Shown in pieces: positions 1 to 5,272 of a DNA stretch of 5,278 nt. Location of the stretch: positions 1 to 5,278 of the forward strand of contig CAYPYI010000089.1 in NCBI GenBank assembly GCA_964415085.1, read 5' to 3'. A model generated the notes under the pieces. It ran no database searches. It was not told where the DNA came from and worked only from the letters and a program-made list of their open reading frames with translations. The stretch's first letter is position 1. The number at the start of each line of letters is the position of its first letter. This DNA is from CAYPYI01 sp964415085. GTDB taxonomy: Bacteria > Bacillota > Clostridia > Tissierellales > Tissierellaceae. Position numbers and translations under genes: made by a program.

Positions 1-455
1 TAGTAAGCTTTTCAGCTGACTGCACTCCAATTATTATATTTGATAAAGTTAATAAAGTTGCTGCAAATGTTCACTCAGGATGGAAAGGTACTTTAAAGAA
101 AATCGGTCCTAAAACATTAAATAAAATGATAGAAAAGTTTGGTACAGACCCAAAAGATACTATTGTTGTTTTAAATCCCTCTATTTCCTATGATGATTTT
201 GAAGTAAGAAATGATGTTTTTCAACTATTTAAAGATGAATTTCCTAATATTTGTGAGTATTCTAAGAAAAAAGATAATGAAAAATATAATATCAATCTAG
301 ATAAAATTAATATAGATAATTTTATGAACCTAGGTGTAAAGAAAAACAATATTATAAATGTTAATTTAAGTACCTATTCTAATGACATGTTTCATTCTTA
401 TAGAAGAGATGGTCAAAAATATAAGCTTATGGCAACATTCATTAGTTTGATTTAA
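1..455 (+). CDS. pgeF: PgeF/YfiH-family peptidoglycan editing factor (laccase-domain protein), 5' end missing
   Basis: The reading frame is already open at the window edge (first whole codon at 3), so this is the last 150 residues of a protein whose family is usually about 240-280 residues. An ATG at 126 is internal: family motifs lie upstream of it. Seen: SADC (Cys codon 21-23) and VHSGWKGTL (His codon 72-74), which carry two of the three metal/catalytic ligands of the Cu-oxidase_4 (YfiH) fold; the first His would lie outside the window. Next come NPSIS (from 174) and the C-terminal FHSYRRDG motif (ending at 413). In E. coli the cytoplasmic family member hydrolyses mis-incorporated L-Ser from UDP-MurNAc; older reports call it polyphenol oxidase, and vertebrate relatives act on purine nucleosides. 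Oddity: cysteines common in the GPSIG-CCYEV and CTY segments are replaced here (YDDFEV, STYSND). The family call is firm; the exact substrate is inferred. Confidence 0.9.
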   Translation, partial: VSFSADCTPIIIFDKVNKVAANVHSGWKGTLKKIGPKTLNKMIEKFGTDPKDTIVVLNPSISYDDFEVRNDVFQLFKDEFPNICEYSKKKDNEKYNINLDKINIDNFMNLGVKKNNIINVNLSTYSNDMFHSYRRDGQKYKLMATFISLI

Positions 456-457
456 AC

Positions 458-490
458 AAAAAAAGAAAGTGGAATTTTCCACTTTCTTTT
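458..490. terminator. Bidirectional terminator between pgeF and the peroxiredoxin gene
   Basis: A perfect inverted repeat has 14-base arms at 461-474 and 477-490 around a 2-base centre, so the real loop is probably 4 bases. The G/C-containing core is GTGGA/TCCAC. A run of seven A at 458-464 gives a T tract for minus-strand transcripts, and TTTCTTTT at 483-490 serves the plus strand. It lies just after the pgeF stop and 28 bases past the peroxiredoxin stop, so it can end both convergent genes. Confidence 0.9.
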
Positions 491-518
491 CTAACTTACT
501 TTATATAAAGATTTACTA

Positions 519-1040
519 TTATAATAAATCTTCTCCCTCAGTCCAGTTTGCTGGGCATAACCCACCTGTTTGTAATGCTTTTAATACTCTTAATGTTTCA
601 TCAACACTTCTACCTATATCATTATCATGAATTACTGAGTATTTAACTTCTCCTTCAGGGTTGATTATAAATAATCCTCTTAAAGCAATTCCTTCTTCTT
701 CTATTAAAACTCCATAATCATATGAAACATCTTTAGTTATATCTGAAGCTAATGGGAAATTTAATTTTCCTAAGCTTGAGTTTATCCACGCTTTATGTGA
801 ATGTATACTATCAACACTCACTCCTAATACTTCTGCATCTAAATCTTTAAAGTCTTCATATCTATCACTAAAGCTTGTGATTTCTGTTGGACATACAAAA
901 GTGAAATCTAGTGGATAGAAAAACATAACTAACCATTTACCTTTATAATCATTTAAGGATACTTCACCAAAGTTTTCTCCCTTACCATCACATGTTGCCA
1001 TTTTAAAATCTGGCGCTAATTTACCTACAAATCTTTCCAT
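519..1040 (-). CDS. Typical 2-Cys peroxiredoxin (AhpC/Prx1 type)
   Basis: A complete 173-residue cytosolic peroxidase that reduces H2O2, organic hydroperoxides and possibly peroxynitrite. The peroxidatic centre is PLDFTFVCPTE, with Pro43, Thr47 and Cys50; the conserved Arg is Arg121 in ALRGLF. The resolving cysteine is Cys162 in GGLCPANW, which pairs with Cys50 of the partner subunit. The protein stops 11 residues after Cys162, so it lacks both the eukaryotic YF tail and the longer C-terminal tail of E. coli AhpC (187 residues). This suggests an enzyme not prone to over-oxidation, by inference. The start is supported by GGAGGT at 1049-1054, 8 bases upstream. The gene is monocistronic: its own promoter, an operator-like repeat, and the shared terminator downstream. 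No AhpF-type reductase is adjacent, so the electron donor (thioredoxin or an AhpF elsewhere) cannot be told. Confidence 0.95.
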   Translation of the reverse strand: MERFVGKLAPDFKMATCDGKGENFGEVSLNDYKGKWLVMFFYPLDFTFVCPTEITSFSDRYEDFKDLDAEVLGVSVDSIHSHKAWINSSLGKLNFPLASDITKDVSYDYGVLIEEEGIALRGLFIINPEGEVKYSVIHDNDIGRSVDETLRVLKALQTGGLCPANWTEGEDLL

Positions 1041-1065
1041 CTTTAAATACCTCCATTTAATATTA

Positions 1066-1103
1066 TTATAATGTAATACTTAATTGGTATGATTACATTA
1101 TAA
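1066..1103. promoter_or_regulatory. Perfect 12-bp inverted repeat, candidate operator of the peroxiredoxin gene
   Basis: TTATAATGTAAT at 1066-1077 is repeated as its exact reverse complement at 1092-1103, with 14 bases between. The distal arm covers the peroxiredoxin -10 box and the other arm falls in the early transcribed region. Because the predicted start is near 1090, the repeat would not form a complete RNA hairpin, so protein binding to DNA is the likelier role. The TTATAAT core resembles the half-site of a PerR box (TTATAATnATTATAA), but neither arm completes that 7-1-7 palindrome. The repeat is seen; the regulator is inferred. Confidence 0.6.
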
Positions 1104-1125
1104 CACTCATTACAATTTTGTTCAA
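1097..1125 (-). promoter_or_regulatory. Sigma-A promoter of the peroxiredoxin gene
   Basis: On the minus strand, TTGAAC (1120-1125) and a perfect TATAAT (1097-1102) are separated by exactly 17 bases. The predicted start of transcription is near 1090, giving a leader of about 50 bases before the ATG. The -10 box lies inside one arm of the inverted repeat at 1066-1103. Confidence 0.8.
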
Positions 1126-1130
1126 GTTAA

Positions 1131-1159
1131 TTTACTTAAATATTAATTTAATATATAAT
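1131..1159 (+). promoter_or_regulatory. Candidate promoter of the ynzC-like gene
   Basis: TTTACT (1131-1136, four of six consensus bases) and a perfect TATAAT (1154-1159) are 17 bases apart. Transcription would begin near 1166, leaving only about 11 leader bases, which is barely the Shine-Dalgarno site. The spacing and -10 are good, but AT-rich DNA makes chance matches common. Confidence 0.5.
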
Positions 1160-1176
1160 AAGCTTGAGGTGATAAT

Positions 1177-1320
1177 TTGAAAGATCTTATTCCAAGAATT
1201 AATGAACTAAGTAAGAAATCTAAAACAATAGGTCTTACTGAAGAAGAAAAATCTGAACAAAAGAAATTACGTGATGAATATATTAAGAGATTTAGAGGTA
1301 ATTTAAGAAAAACAAAATAA
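1177..1320 (+). CDS. DUF896/UPF0291 (YnzC-like) small protein
   Basis: A 47-residue protein starting at TTG. It is recognised from the DUF896 pattern: an N-terminal IPRINELSKKSK helix, a GLTEEEKSEQ turn, then KKLRDEYIKRFRGNL. These form the two-helix hairpin known from B. subtilis YnzC; residues 4-15 and 21-41 are the likely helices. No ATG is possible in frame, because a TGA at 1165-1167 closes the frame upstream. The start is supported by GAGGTGAT at 1166-1173. The protein is strongly basic at its C-terminus and shorter than B. subtilis YnzC (about 77 residues), as it lacks the tail beyond the helical hairpin. The molecular function of the family is unknown; in B. subtilis ynzC sits in an SOS-induced operon with yneA and yneB. 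Neither partner is here. It is divergent from the peroxiredoxin gene and ends 9 bases before a long hairpin. Confidence 0.85.
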   Translation: MKDLIPRINELSKKSKTIGLTEEEKSEQKKLRDEYIKRFRGNLRKTK

Positions 1321-1329
1321 AAATTAATT

Positions 1330-1370
1330 AATTAGAGTATGATCTATATTTTATAGATCATACTCTAATT
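1330..1370. terminator. 19-bp perfect hairpin, probable bidirectional terminator
   Basis: Arms at 1330-1348 and 1352-1370 are perfectly complementary around a TTT loop. The hairpin sits between the ynzC-like stop (1320) and the stop of the minus-strand permease relic (1371), where a convergent terminator is expected. It lacks a proper T tract on either side (CTATTCATAT downstream, AATTAATTT on the other strand), so termination may be weak or the hairpin may instead protect transcript ends. Confidence 0.6.
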
Positions 1371-1577
1371 CTATTCATATCGTAATGCCTCTATAGAATC
1401 TAATTTAGCAGCTTTCTGTGCAGGATAGTATCCAAATGTCACTCCTATTAATATTGCAAAAACAATTGTAATTAACCATGTTGTTATAGAAAATTTAAAT
1501 GGGTTTTTTATTAAAACTGATATTATATAACCCATTAATATTTCTAATAAAATATAATTTACTATACTCTTCTTCTA
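1371..1577 (-). pseudogene. C-terminal remnant of an FtsX/MacB-type ABC transporter permease
   Basis: Read on the minus strand, the frame closed by TAG at 1371-1373 encodes about 67 residues ending FGYYPAQKAAKLDSIEALRYE-like: the pieces FGYYPAQKAAK and DSIEALRYE are the hallmark C-terminus of MacB/YknZ permeases. One hydrophobic helix, roughly ITTWLITIVFAILIGVTF, precedes them, as in the family. Upstream, YILLEILMGYIISVLIKNPF looks like the preceding helix with part of the usual glycine-rich stretch lost. The frame meets a stop at 1575-1577, with no RBS and no room for the periplasmic domain or first helix of a protein normally near 400 residues. No ATP-binding subunit gene is in the window. 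This is a decayed fragment, not a functional gene. Confidence 0.75.
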
Positions 1578-1685
1578 ATTTAATATTTATATAGTTAAAT
1601 GCAAAATATAAAGTAATTATAGCGATAATTAGTGGTATAAAAAAGATAAAATATTTGATAAAATTACTATTTTTTTAATATTCAT
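1578..1685 (-). pseudogene. Broken membrane-protein N-terminus, possibly of a sensor histidine kinase
   Basis: An ATG at 1683-1685 with a strong AGGAGGTGG (1689-1697) begins MNIKKIVILSNILSF and stops after 18 codons at 1629-1631. Shifting frame at the T-run near 1640 continues as FIPLIIAIITLYFAFNYI, a convincing transmembrane helix, open down to a stop at 1495-1497. The pattern basic start, LSNIL, then F-IPLII helix resembles the first membrane segment of clostridial sensor histidine kinases. This rests on resemblance only. The permease remnant downstream is in the same phase as the ATG, but this stretch is broken by stops at 1629, 1617 and 1575. The likely origin is a large deletion joining the start of one gene to the end of another, followed by frameshifts. 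Confidence 0.45.
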
Positions 1686-1705
1686 AATCCACCTCCTAAG
1701 ATTAT

Positions 1706-1733
1706 TTTATATTATATATAAAGAATTTGTTAA
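1706..1733 (-). promoter_or_regulatory. Relic promoter upstream of the pseudogene
   Basis: On the minus strand TTAACA (1728-1733) and TATAAA (1706-1711) lie 16 bases apart, each five of six to consensus, a few bases before the intact AGGAGGTGG at 1689-1697. The expression signals of the lost gene thus appear better preserved than its coding sequence. Confidence 0.45.
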
Positions 1734-1761
1734 GCAAATTATAAACTTTATCAAACATTTT

Positions 1762-1795
1762 AAAAAAAGGTAGATAACTTAAGTTATCTACCTTT
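1762..1795 (-). terminator. Rho-independent terminator of transketolase
   Basis: A perfect 30-base palindrome (1766-1795; half AAAGGTAGATAACTT) folds into a stem of about 13 bp with a 4-base loop. On the minus strand it is followed by seven T (complement of A at 1762-1768). It starts 4 bases past the tkt stop codon. Confidence 0.92.
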
Positions 1796-1799
1796 AATA

Positions 1800-3773
1800 T
1801 TATAATACTTCTTTAGCTAATTTAATTACATTTTCTACTGTAAATCCAAATTTTTCAAATAATTCTTCAGCTGGACCTGATGCTCCAAAAGTTTTCATTC
1901 CTAAAACTTTTCCATCTAATCCTACATACTTATACCATCCAAAATCTGTTGCAGCTTCTACTGCTACTCTTTTTCTACATGAGTTTGGAAGTACACTTTC
2001 TTTATATTCATCATTTTGAGATTCAAATATTTCAAATGATGGCATACTTACAACTCTAACTCCATAACCTTCTTTTTCAAGCGCTTCTGCTGCTTCATAT
2101 ATTAATTGAACTTCTGATCCTGAAGCAAGTAAAATAAGGTCTAAATCTTTTGTCTCTTCTCTTAAAACATATCCACCTTTTAAAGCTTTCTTTCCACTGC
2201 CATCTAGTAATGGAAGGTTTTGTCTAGTTAAAGCCATACCTACTGGTCCATCAGTTTTATTCATTGCTGTATACCATGCTGCTGCAGTTTCTCTTGCATC
2301 TGCTGGTCTAAACAGTGTAAAGTTTGGAAGTGATCTATACATTGCAAGTTGTTCAATTGGTTGATGTGTAGGACCATCTTCACCTACTCCAATACTATCA
2401 TGTGTTAATACATACGTTACTGGAAGCTTCATAAGAGCTGAAAGTCTCATTGAATGTTTCATATAATCACTAAATATTAAGAATGTTCCACCATATGGAA
2501 TTACTCCCTTATGAAGAGCTAGACCATTTAATATTCCAGCCATTGCATGTTCCCTTACTCCAAATCTTATATTTGATCCTTTATAATTATCTTTAGAAAA
2601 ATCTTCTCTAGAGTTCATATAAGTTTTATTTGATGGTGCTAAGTCTGCTGATCCTCCCATTAAATTAGGAAGCTTATCAGCTAATCTATTTATTAAAATT
2701 CCTGAAGCTTCTCTTGTTGATATGTTTTTATCAAAATTCCAGAATTCTTCTGATTCTAAATAATCCATAGGAATTTCTCTATTTATCCATCTTTCAAGTT
2801 CTTCAGCTAAATCTTTATATTCATTTTTATATTCCTCATACATCTTATTCCATTTTTCATTTTCATTTGATAATTCTTCTATTAATTTATCATTGTGTTC
2901 TCTAACATCTTTAGGTACAGTAAATTCTTCTTCTGTCCATTCAAATCTTTCTTTCATTCCTAAAAGATCCTCATCTCCAAGTGGTGAACCATGAGCTGAT
3001 GATTTTCCTTGATTTTTAGGACTTCCGTATCCGATTTCTGTAATAACTTCTATTAATGTTGGTTGTGTTTTATTTCTTTTAGCTTCTTCTATTTTTTCAT
3101 GTATATCTAAAATATTATTACCATCTTCTACTTTTAATACTTGCCAACCTTGTGCTTTAAATCTATCTGCAACACTCTCTGTAAATGCTATATCTGTTTC
3201 TCCTTCAATAGTTATTGAATTTGAATCATATAGAACAATTAACTTATCTAGAGCTAAAGTTCCTGCAAGTGATGTAGCTTCATATCCAATACCTTCCATC
3301 ATATCACCATCTCCTGATAATACGAAAGTATAGTGATCTATTACATCATATCCATCTCTATTAAAAGTCTCTGCTAAATGTCTTTCTGCCATAGCCATAC
3401 CTACTGCATTTGAAAGTCCTTGTCCCAATGGTCCTGTAGTAACTTCTACACCCACTGTGTCTCTATATTCCGGATGACCTGGAGTCTTACTTCCCAATTG
3501 TCTAAAGTTCTTTAAATCCTCAATACTTAAACCATAATTGAATAAGTGTAGTAATGAGTATAAAAGTGCTGATCCATGACCTGCTGATAAGACAAATCTA
3601 TCTCTATTTATCCAATCAGGATTTTTCGGATTGTGTTTCATACTTTTTGACCATAATGTATAAGCCATAGGTGCAGCTCCTAAAGGCAATCCTGGATGAC
3701 CTGAATTTGCTTTTTCTATTGCTTCTGCTGATAATACCCTTAAGGTATTTATGCTTTTGTTTTCTATATTCAT
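1800..3773 (-). CDS. tkt: Transketolase, full-length single chain
   Basis: A complete 657-residue thiamine-diphosphate enzyme (family usually about 660-670). It moves two-carbon ketol units between sugar phosphates in the non-oxidative pentose phosphate pathway in the cytosol. The N-terminal TPP domain has SGHPGLPLG (His26), SAGHGSALLY (His66), GPLGQG (114-119), the GDG motif at 154-156 followed by Asp183 and Asn185, and SSAHGSPLG (His261). The pyrimidine domain has GSADLAPSN (374-382), the catalytic Glu408 in FGVREHA, LTHDS (His458), GEDGPTHQPIEQ (His470) and LTRQ (Arg517). The C-terminal domain ends GASGPAEELFEKFGFT. No key residue is missing. Many clostridia carry a two-subunit transketolase; this one is not split. 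The start is supported by GGGAGGGA at 3781-3788. The gene is monocistronic: no transaldolase or other pentose-pathway gene is adjacent, and it has its own promoter and terminator. Confidence 0.97.
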   Translation of the reverse strand: MNIENKSINTLRVLSAEAIEKANSGHPGLPLGAAPMAYTLWSKSMKHNPKNPDWINRDRFVLSAGHGSALLYSLLHLFNYGLSIEDLKNFRQLGSKTPGHPEYRDTVGVEVTTGPLGQGLSNAVGMAMAERHLAETFNRDGYDVIDHYTFVLSGDGDMMEGIGYEATSLAGTLALDKLIVLYDSNSITIEGETDIAFTESVADRFKAQGWQVLKVEDGNNILDIHEKIEEAKRNKTQPTLIEVITEIGYGSPKNQGKSSAHGSPLGDEDLLGMKERFEWTEEEFTVPKDVREHNDKLIEELSNENEKWNKMYEEYKNEYKDLAEELERWINREIPMDYLESEEFWNFDKNISTREASGILINRLADKLPNLMGGSADLAPSNKTYMNSREDFSKDNYKGSNIRFGVREHAMAGILNGLALHKGVIPYGGTFLIFSDYMKHSMRLSALMKLPVTYVLTHDSIGVGEDGPTHQPIEQLAMYRSLPNFTLFRPADARETAAAWYTAMNKTDGPVGMALTRQNLPLLDGSGKKALKGGYVLREETKDLDLILLASGSEVQLIYEAAEALEKEGYGVRVVSMPSFEIFESQNDEYKESVLPNSCRKRVAVEAATDFGWYKYVGLDGKVLGMKTFGASGPAEELFEKFGFTVENVIKLAKEVL

Positions 3774-3817
3774 AAAAGAATCCCTCCCAATAATTTCAAG
3801 CTAGCAACATCACATCT

Positions 3818-3826
3818 ATTATAGCA
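3818..3826 (-). promoter_or_regulatory. Extended -10 promoter of tkt
   Basis: The minus strand reads TGCTATAAT, a perfect -10 hexamer (3818-3823) with the TGn extension. No recognisable -35 is present 16-18 bases upstream, as is usual for extended -10 promoters. The start would be near 3811, giving a leader of about 38 bases. Confidence 0.7.
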
Positions 3827-3843
3827 TAGAACTATTATTCTTA

Positions 3844-3863
3844 CATTAAATTTAAATTTAATG
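3844..3863. promoter_or_regulatory. 20-bp perfect palindrome between divergent tkt and response-regulator promoters
   Basis: The sequence is self-complementary over 20 bases with the half-site CATTAAATTT. It is centred between the two -10 boxes, about 20 bases upstream of the tkt -10 and abutting that of the regulator, so it occupies the -35 side of both promoters. This is where an activator or repressor controlling both genes would sit. It is composed mostly of A and T, so chance cannot be excluded. The bound protein is unknown. Confidence 0.45.
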
Positions 3864-3870
3864 ATATACT
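3862..3870 (+). promoter_or_regulatory. Extended -10 promoter of the response-regulator gene
   Basis: TGATATACT supplies a TGn extension and a TATACT hexamer (3865-3870, five of six), 28 bases before the ATG. No clear -35 is present, because that region is taken by the palindrome. The start would be near 3877, with a leader of about 22 bases carrying GAGGTGAT at 3888-3895. Confidence 0.55.
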
Positions 3871-3898
3871 TAAGTTAATATTATTTAGAGGTGATTTT

Positions 3899-4588
3899 AT
3901 GGAGTATACAAATATTTTATTAGTTGAAGATAATAAGAATATTTCTAAAGTTATCAGAGCTTATTTGGAAAAAGAAGGTTTCCATGTAACACAATCTTTT
4001 GATGGAATTGATGCTATTGAAAAATTTGAACAAAATAACTTTCATCTAATTATACTAGATCTTATGCTTCCTAAAATGAGTGGTTCTGAAGTTTGTAGTA
4101 TTATAAGAATCAAATCAAACATACCTATTATTATGCTTACCGCTAAGGTTGAACTAGATGATAAAATCTCTGGATTATCCATAGGTGCAGATGATTATAT
4201 TACCAAGCCTTTTGAAATGAAAGAACTTTTATATCGTGTAAAAGCTCTTATTAGAAGAAGTTATTCCAATACACCTAAAGCAAGCATTATTAGTATAGGT
4301 GAAAATATAAAGGTATATATAGACAGTTTTAAGGTTTTTAAAAATAATGAAGAAATCGAGCTAACTACAAATGAATTTAAGGTTTTAAACACATTTTTAT
4401 CCAATCCTAATCAGGTTTTATCTCGCGAACAGCTAATTAGTCTATCTTTTGGTGAGGAATATGATGGTTATGATAGAACAATTGACACTTATATTAAAAA
4501 TATTCGTCAAAAATTAGAAGAAGATTCTAAAAAACCTGAAATTATTAAAACAATTTACGGTGTCGGTTATATTTATGATAATAAATAA
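3899..4588 (+). CDS. OmpR/PhoB-family response regulator, no adjacent kinase
   Basis: A complete 229-residue DNA-binding regulator. The receiver domain (about 4-120) has the acidic pair Glu10/Asp11, phospho-acceptor Asp54 in IILDLMLP, Thr81 in MLTA, switch residue Tyr100 and Lys103 in TKPF, so phosphorylation should be possible. The winged-helix domain (about 128-227) has LTTNEFKVL, then SREQLI, a recognition helix around RTIDTYIKNIRQKL (193-206), and the wing hairpin IIKTIYGVGYIY. The start is supported by GAGGTGAT at 3888-3895. In this family a histidine kinase gene usually follows directly; here tpx follows 79 bases later, so the regulator is an orphan at this locus. There is no clear terminator between them, so read-through into tpx is possible. 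It is divergent from tkt with a palindrome between. The target genes cannot be read from the sequence. Confidence 0.95.
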   Translation: MEYTNILLVEDNKNISKVIRAYLEKEGFHVTQSFDGIDAIEKFEQNNFHLIILDLMLPKMSGSEVCSIIRIKSNIPIIMLTAKVELDDKISGLSIGADDYITKPFEMKELLYRVKALIRRSYSNTPKASIISIGENIKVYIDSFKVFKNNEEIELTTNEFKVLNTFLSNPNQVLSREQLISLSFGEEYDGYDRTIDTYIKNIRQKLEEDSKKPEIIKTIYGVGYIYDNK

Positions 4589-4619
4589 TTTAAATAAAAG
4601 TAAATTCTATCTTTTTGGG

Positions 4620-4625
4620 TATAAT
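4620..4625 (+). promoter_or_regulatory. Candidate -10 box of a tpx promoter
   Basis: A perfect TATAAT lies 42 bases before the tpx ATG, with the start predicted near 4632. The region 16-18 bases upstream (around AAAAGTAA at 4596-4603) has no good -35, and there is no TGn extension. This fits either a weak promoter or one needing an activator. tpx may also be reached by read-through from the regulator gene. Confidence 0.5.
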
Positions 4626-4667
4626 CAATTTAAGACTAAATAACGATAAATTTTAGGAGGATTATAT

Positions 4668-5180
4668 ATGAATAAAAGAAAAGATATAGTAAAAATGGGT
4701 GGAAACCCTGTTACATTAATTGGAGATGAGGTAAAAGTTGGAGATAAAGCAAAAGACTTTACTGCTTTAAATACAGATTTAAGTGAATTTAACTTATCAA
4801 GTACAAATGGTAAGGTGAGAATAATTTCTGTTGTACCATCACTAGATACTGGTGTATGTGAATTACAAACTATTAATTTTAATGAAATGGCATCTAAACT
4901 TGGAGATGTAGTTATTTTAACTGTATCAATGGATCTTCCTTTCGCTCAAGAAAGATTCTGTGGTGCTAAAGGAATAGATAAAGTTGTTACAATATCAGAT
5001 CATAAAGATGCAGATTTTGGTGAAAAATATGGATTCTTAATGGAAGAGTTAAGATTACTTGCAAGAGGTATTGTTATAATTGATAAAGATGGCGTAGTTC
5101 AATATGTAGAATATGTACCAGAAGCTACAGATCATCCTGACTATGATAAAGCTTATGAAGAAGCAAAAAAATTAATCTAG
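4668..5180 (+). CDS. tpx: Thiol peroxidase (Tpx), atypical 2-Cys peroxiredoxin
   Basis: A complete 170-residue cytosolic peroxidase that reduces H2O2 and alkyl hydroperoxides, normally with electrons from thioredoxin. The Tpx subfamily is recognised by GNPVTLIG (12-19), the peroxidatic VPSLDTGVC (Cys64), and the resolving cysteine in ERFCGAKGI (Cys98). Cys64 and Cys98 form an intramolecular disulfide in this family, unlike the intermolecular one of the other peroxiredoxin in this window. The conserved Arg133 lies in LLARGI. Length is close to the usual 165-170. The start is supported by AGGAGG at 4655-4660, 7 bases upstream; a later Met10 has no RBS. It lies 79 bases after the response-regulator gene on the same strand and ends at a strong hairpin, so it is the last gene of its unit. 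Confidence 0.96.
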   Translation: MNKRKDIVKMGGNPVTLIGDEVKVGDKAKDFTALNTDLSEFNLSSTNGKVRIISVVPSLDTGVCELQTINFNEMASKLGDVVILTVSMDLPFAQERFCGAKGIDKVVTISDHKDADFGEKYGFLMEELRLLARGIVIIDKDGVVQYVEYVPEATDHPDYDKAYEEAKKLI

Positions 5181-5187
5181 TAAAAAA

Positions 5188-5237
5188 GGGGCTGTTTCAT
5201 AACTAATATTTTTTAGTTATGAGCAGCCTTTTCTTTT
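5188..5237 (+). terminator. Rho-independent terminator of tpx
   Basis: The upper stem CATAACTAA (5198-5206) pairs with TTAGTTATG (5213-5221) over a 6-base loop. The lower stem GGCTG (5190-5194) pairs with CAGCC (5224-5228) across a small internal loop (TTT against AG). TTTTCTTTT follows at 5229-5237. The hairpin begins 7 bases after the tpx stop. Confidence 0.88.
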
Positions 5238-5244
5238 AACTTTG

Positions 5245-5272
5245 TTAACTACTTATGTTTAAAAATTATAAT
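5245..5272 (+). promoter_or_regulatory. Possible promoter for a gene beyond the window
   Basis: TTAACT (5245-5250) and a perfect TATAAT (5267-5272) lie 16 bases apart after the tpx terminator. No gene start follows within the remaining six bases, so the downstream gene is unseen and the call is tentative. Confidence 0.3.

Noticed and set aside
126..455. A 109-residue ORF starting at the ATG at 126
   Set aside because: The same frame is open to the window edge and carries the catalytic Cys and His motifs upstream of 126, so this ATG is internal to a longer gene.
509..531. Imperfect inverted repeat (AGATTTA/TAAATCT) over the peroxiredoxin stop codon
   Set aside because: Almost all A/T, one mismatch in the extended stem, and overlapping coding sequence; the strong terminator just downstream explains 3'-end formation.
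1041..1176. Riboswitch or structured leader upstream of the peroxiredoxin gene
   Set aside because: The predicted transcript begins inside the inverted repeat, so the RNA cannot form the long stem, and no known riboswitch motif is seen.
1495..1660. Open minus-strand frame of about 50 codons as a separate small membrane protein
   Set aside because: It has no start codon with an RBS in its own frame; it is better read as the frameshifted continuation of the gene starting at 1685.
5188..5237. Possible insertion-sequence end, as GGGGCTGTTTCATAA resembles some IS terminal repeats
   Set aside because: It folds with the adjacent CAGCC arm into a simple terminator immediately after tpx; there is no transposase, second end or target-site duplication.
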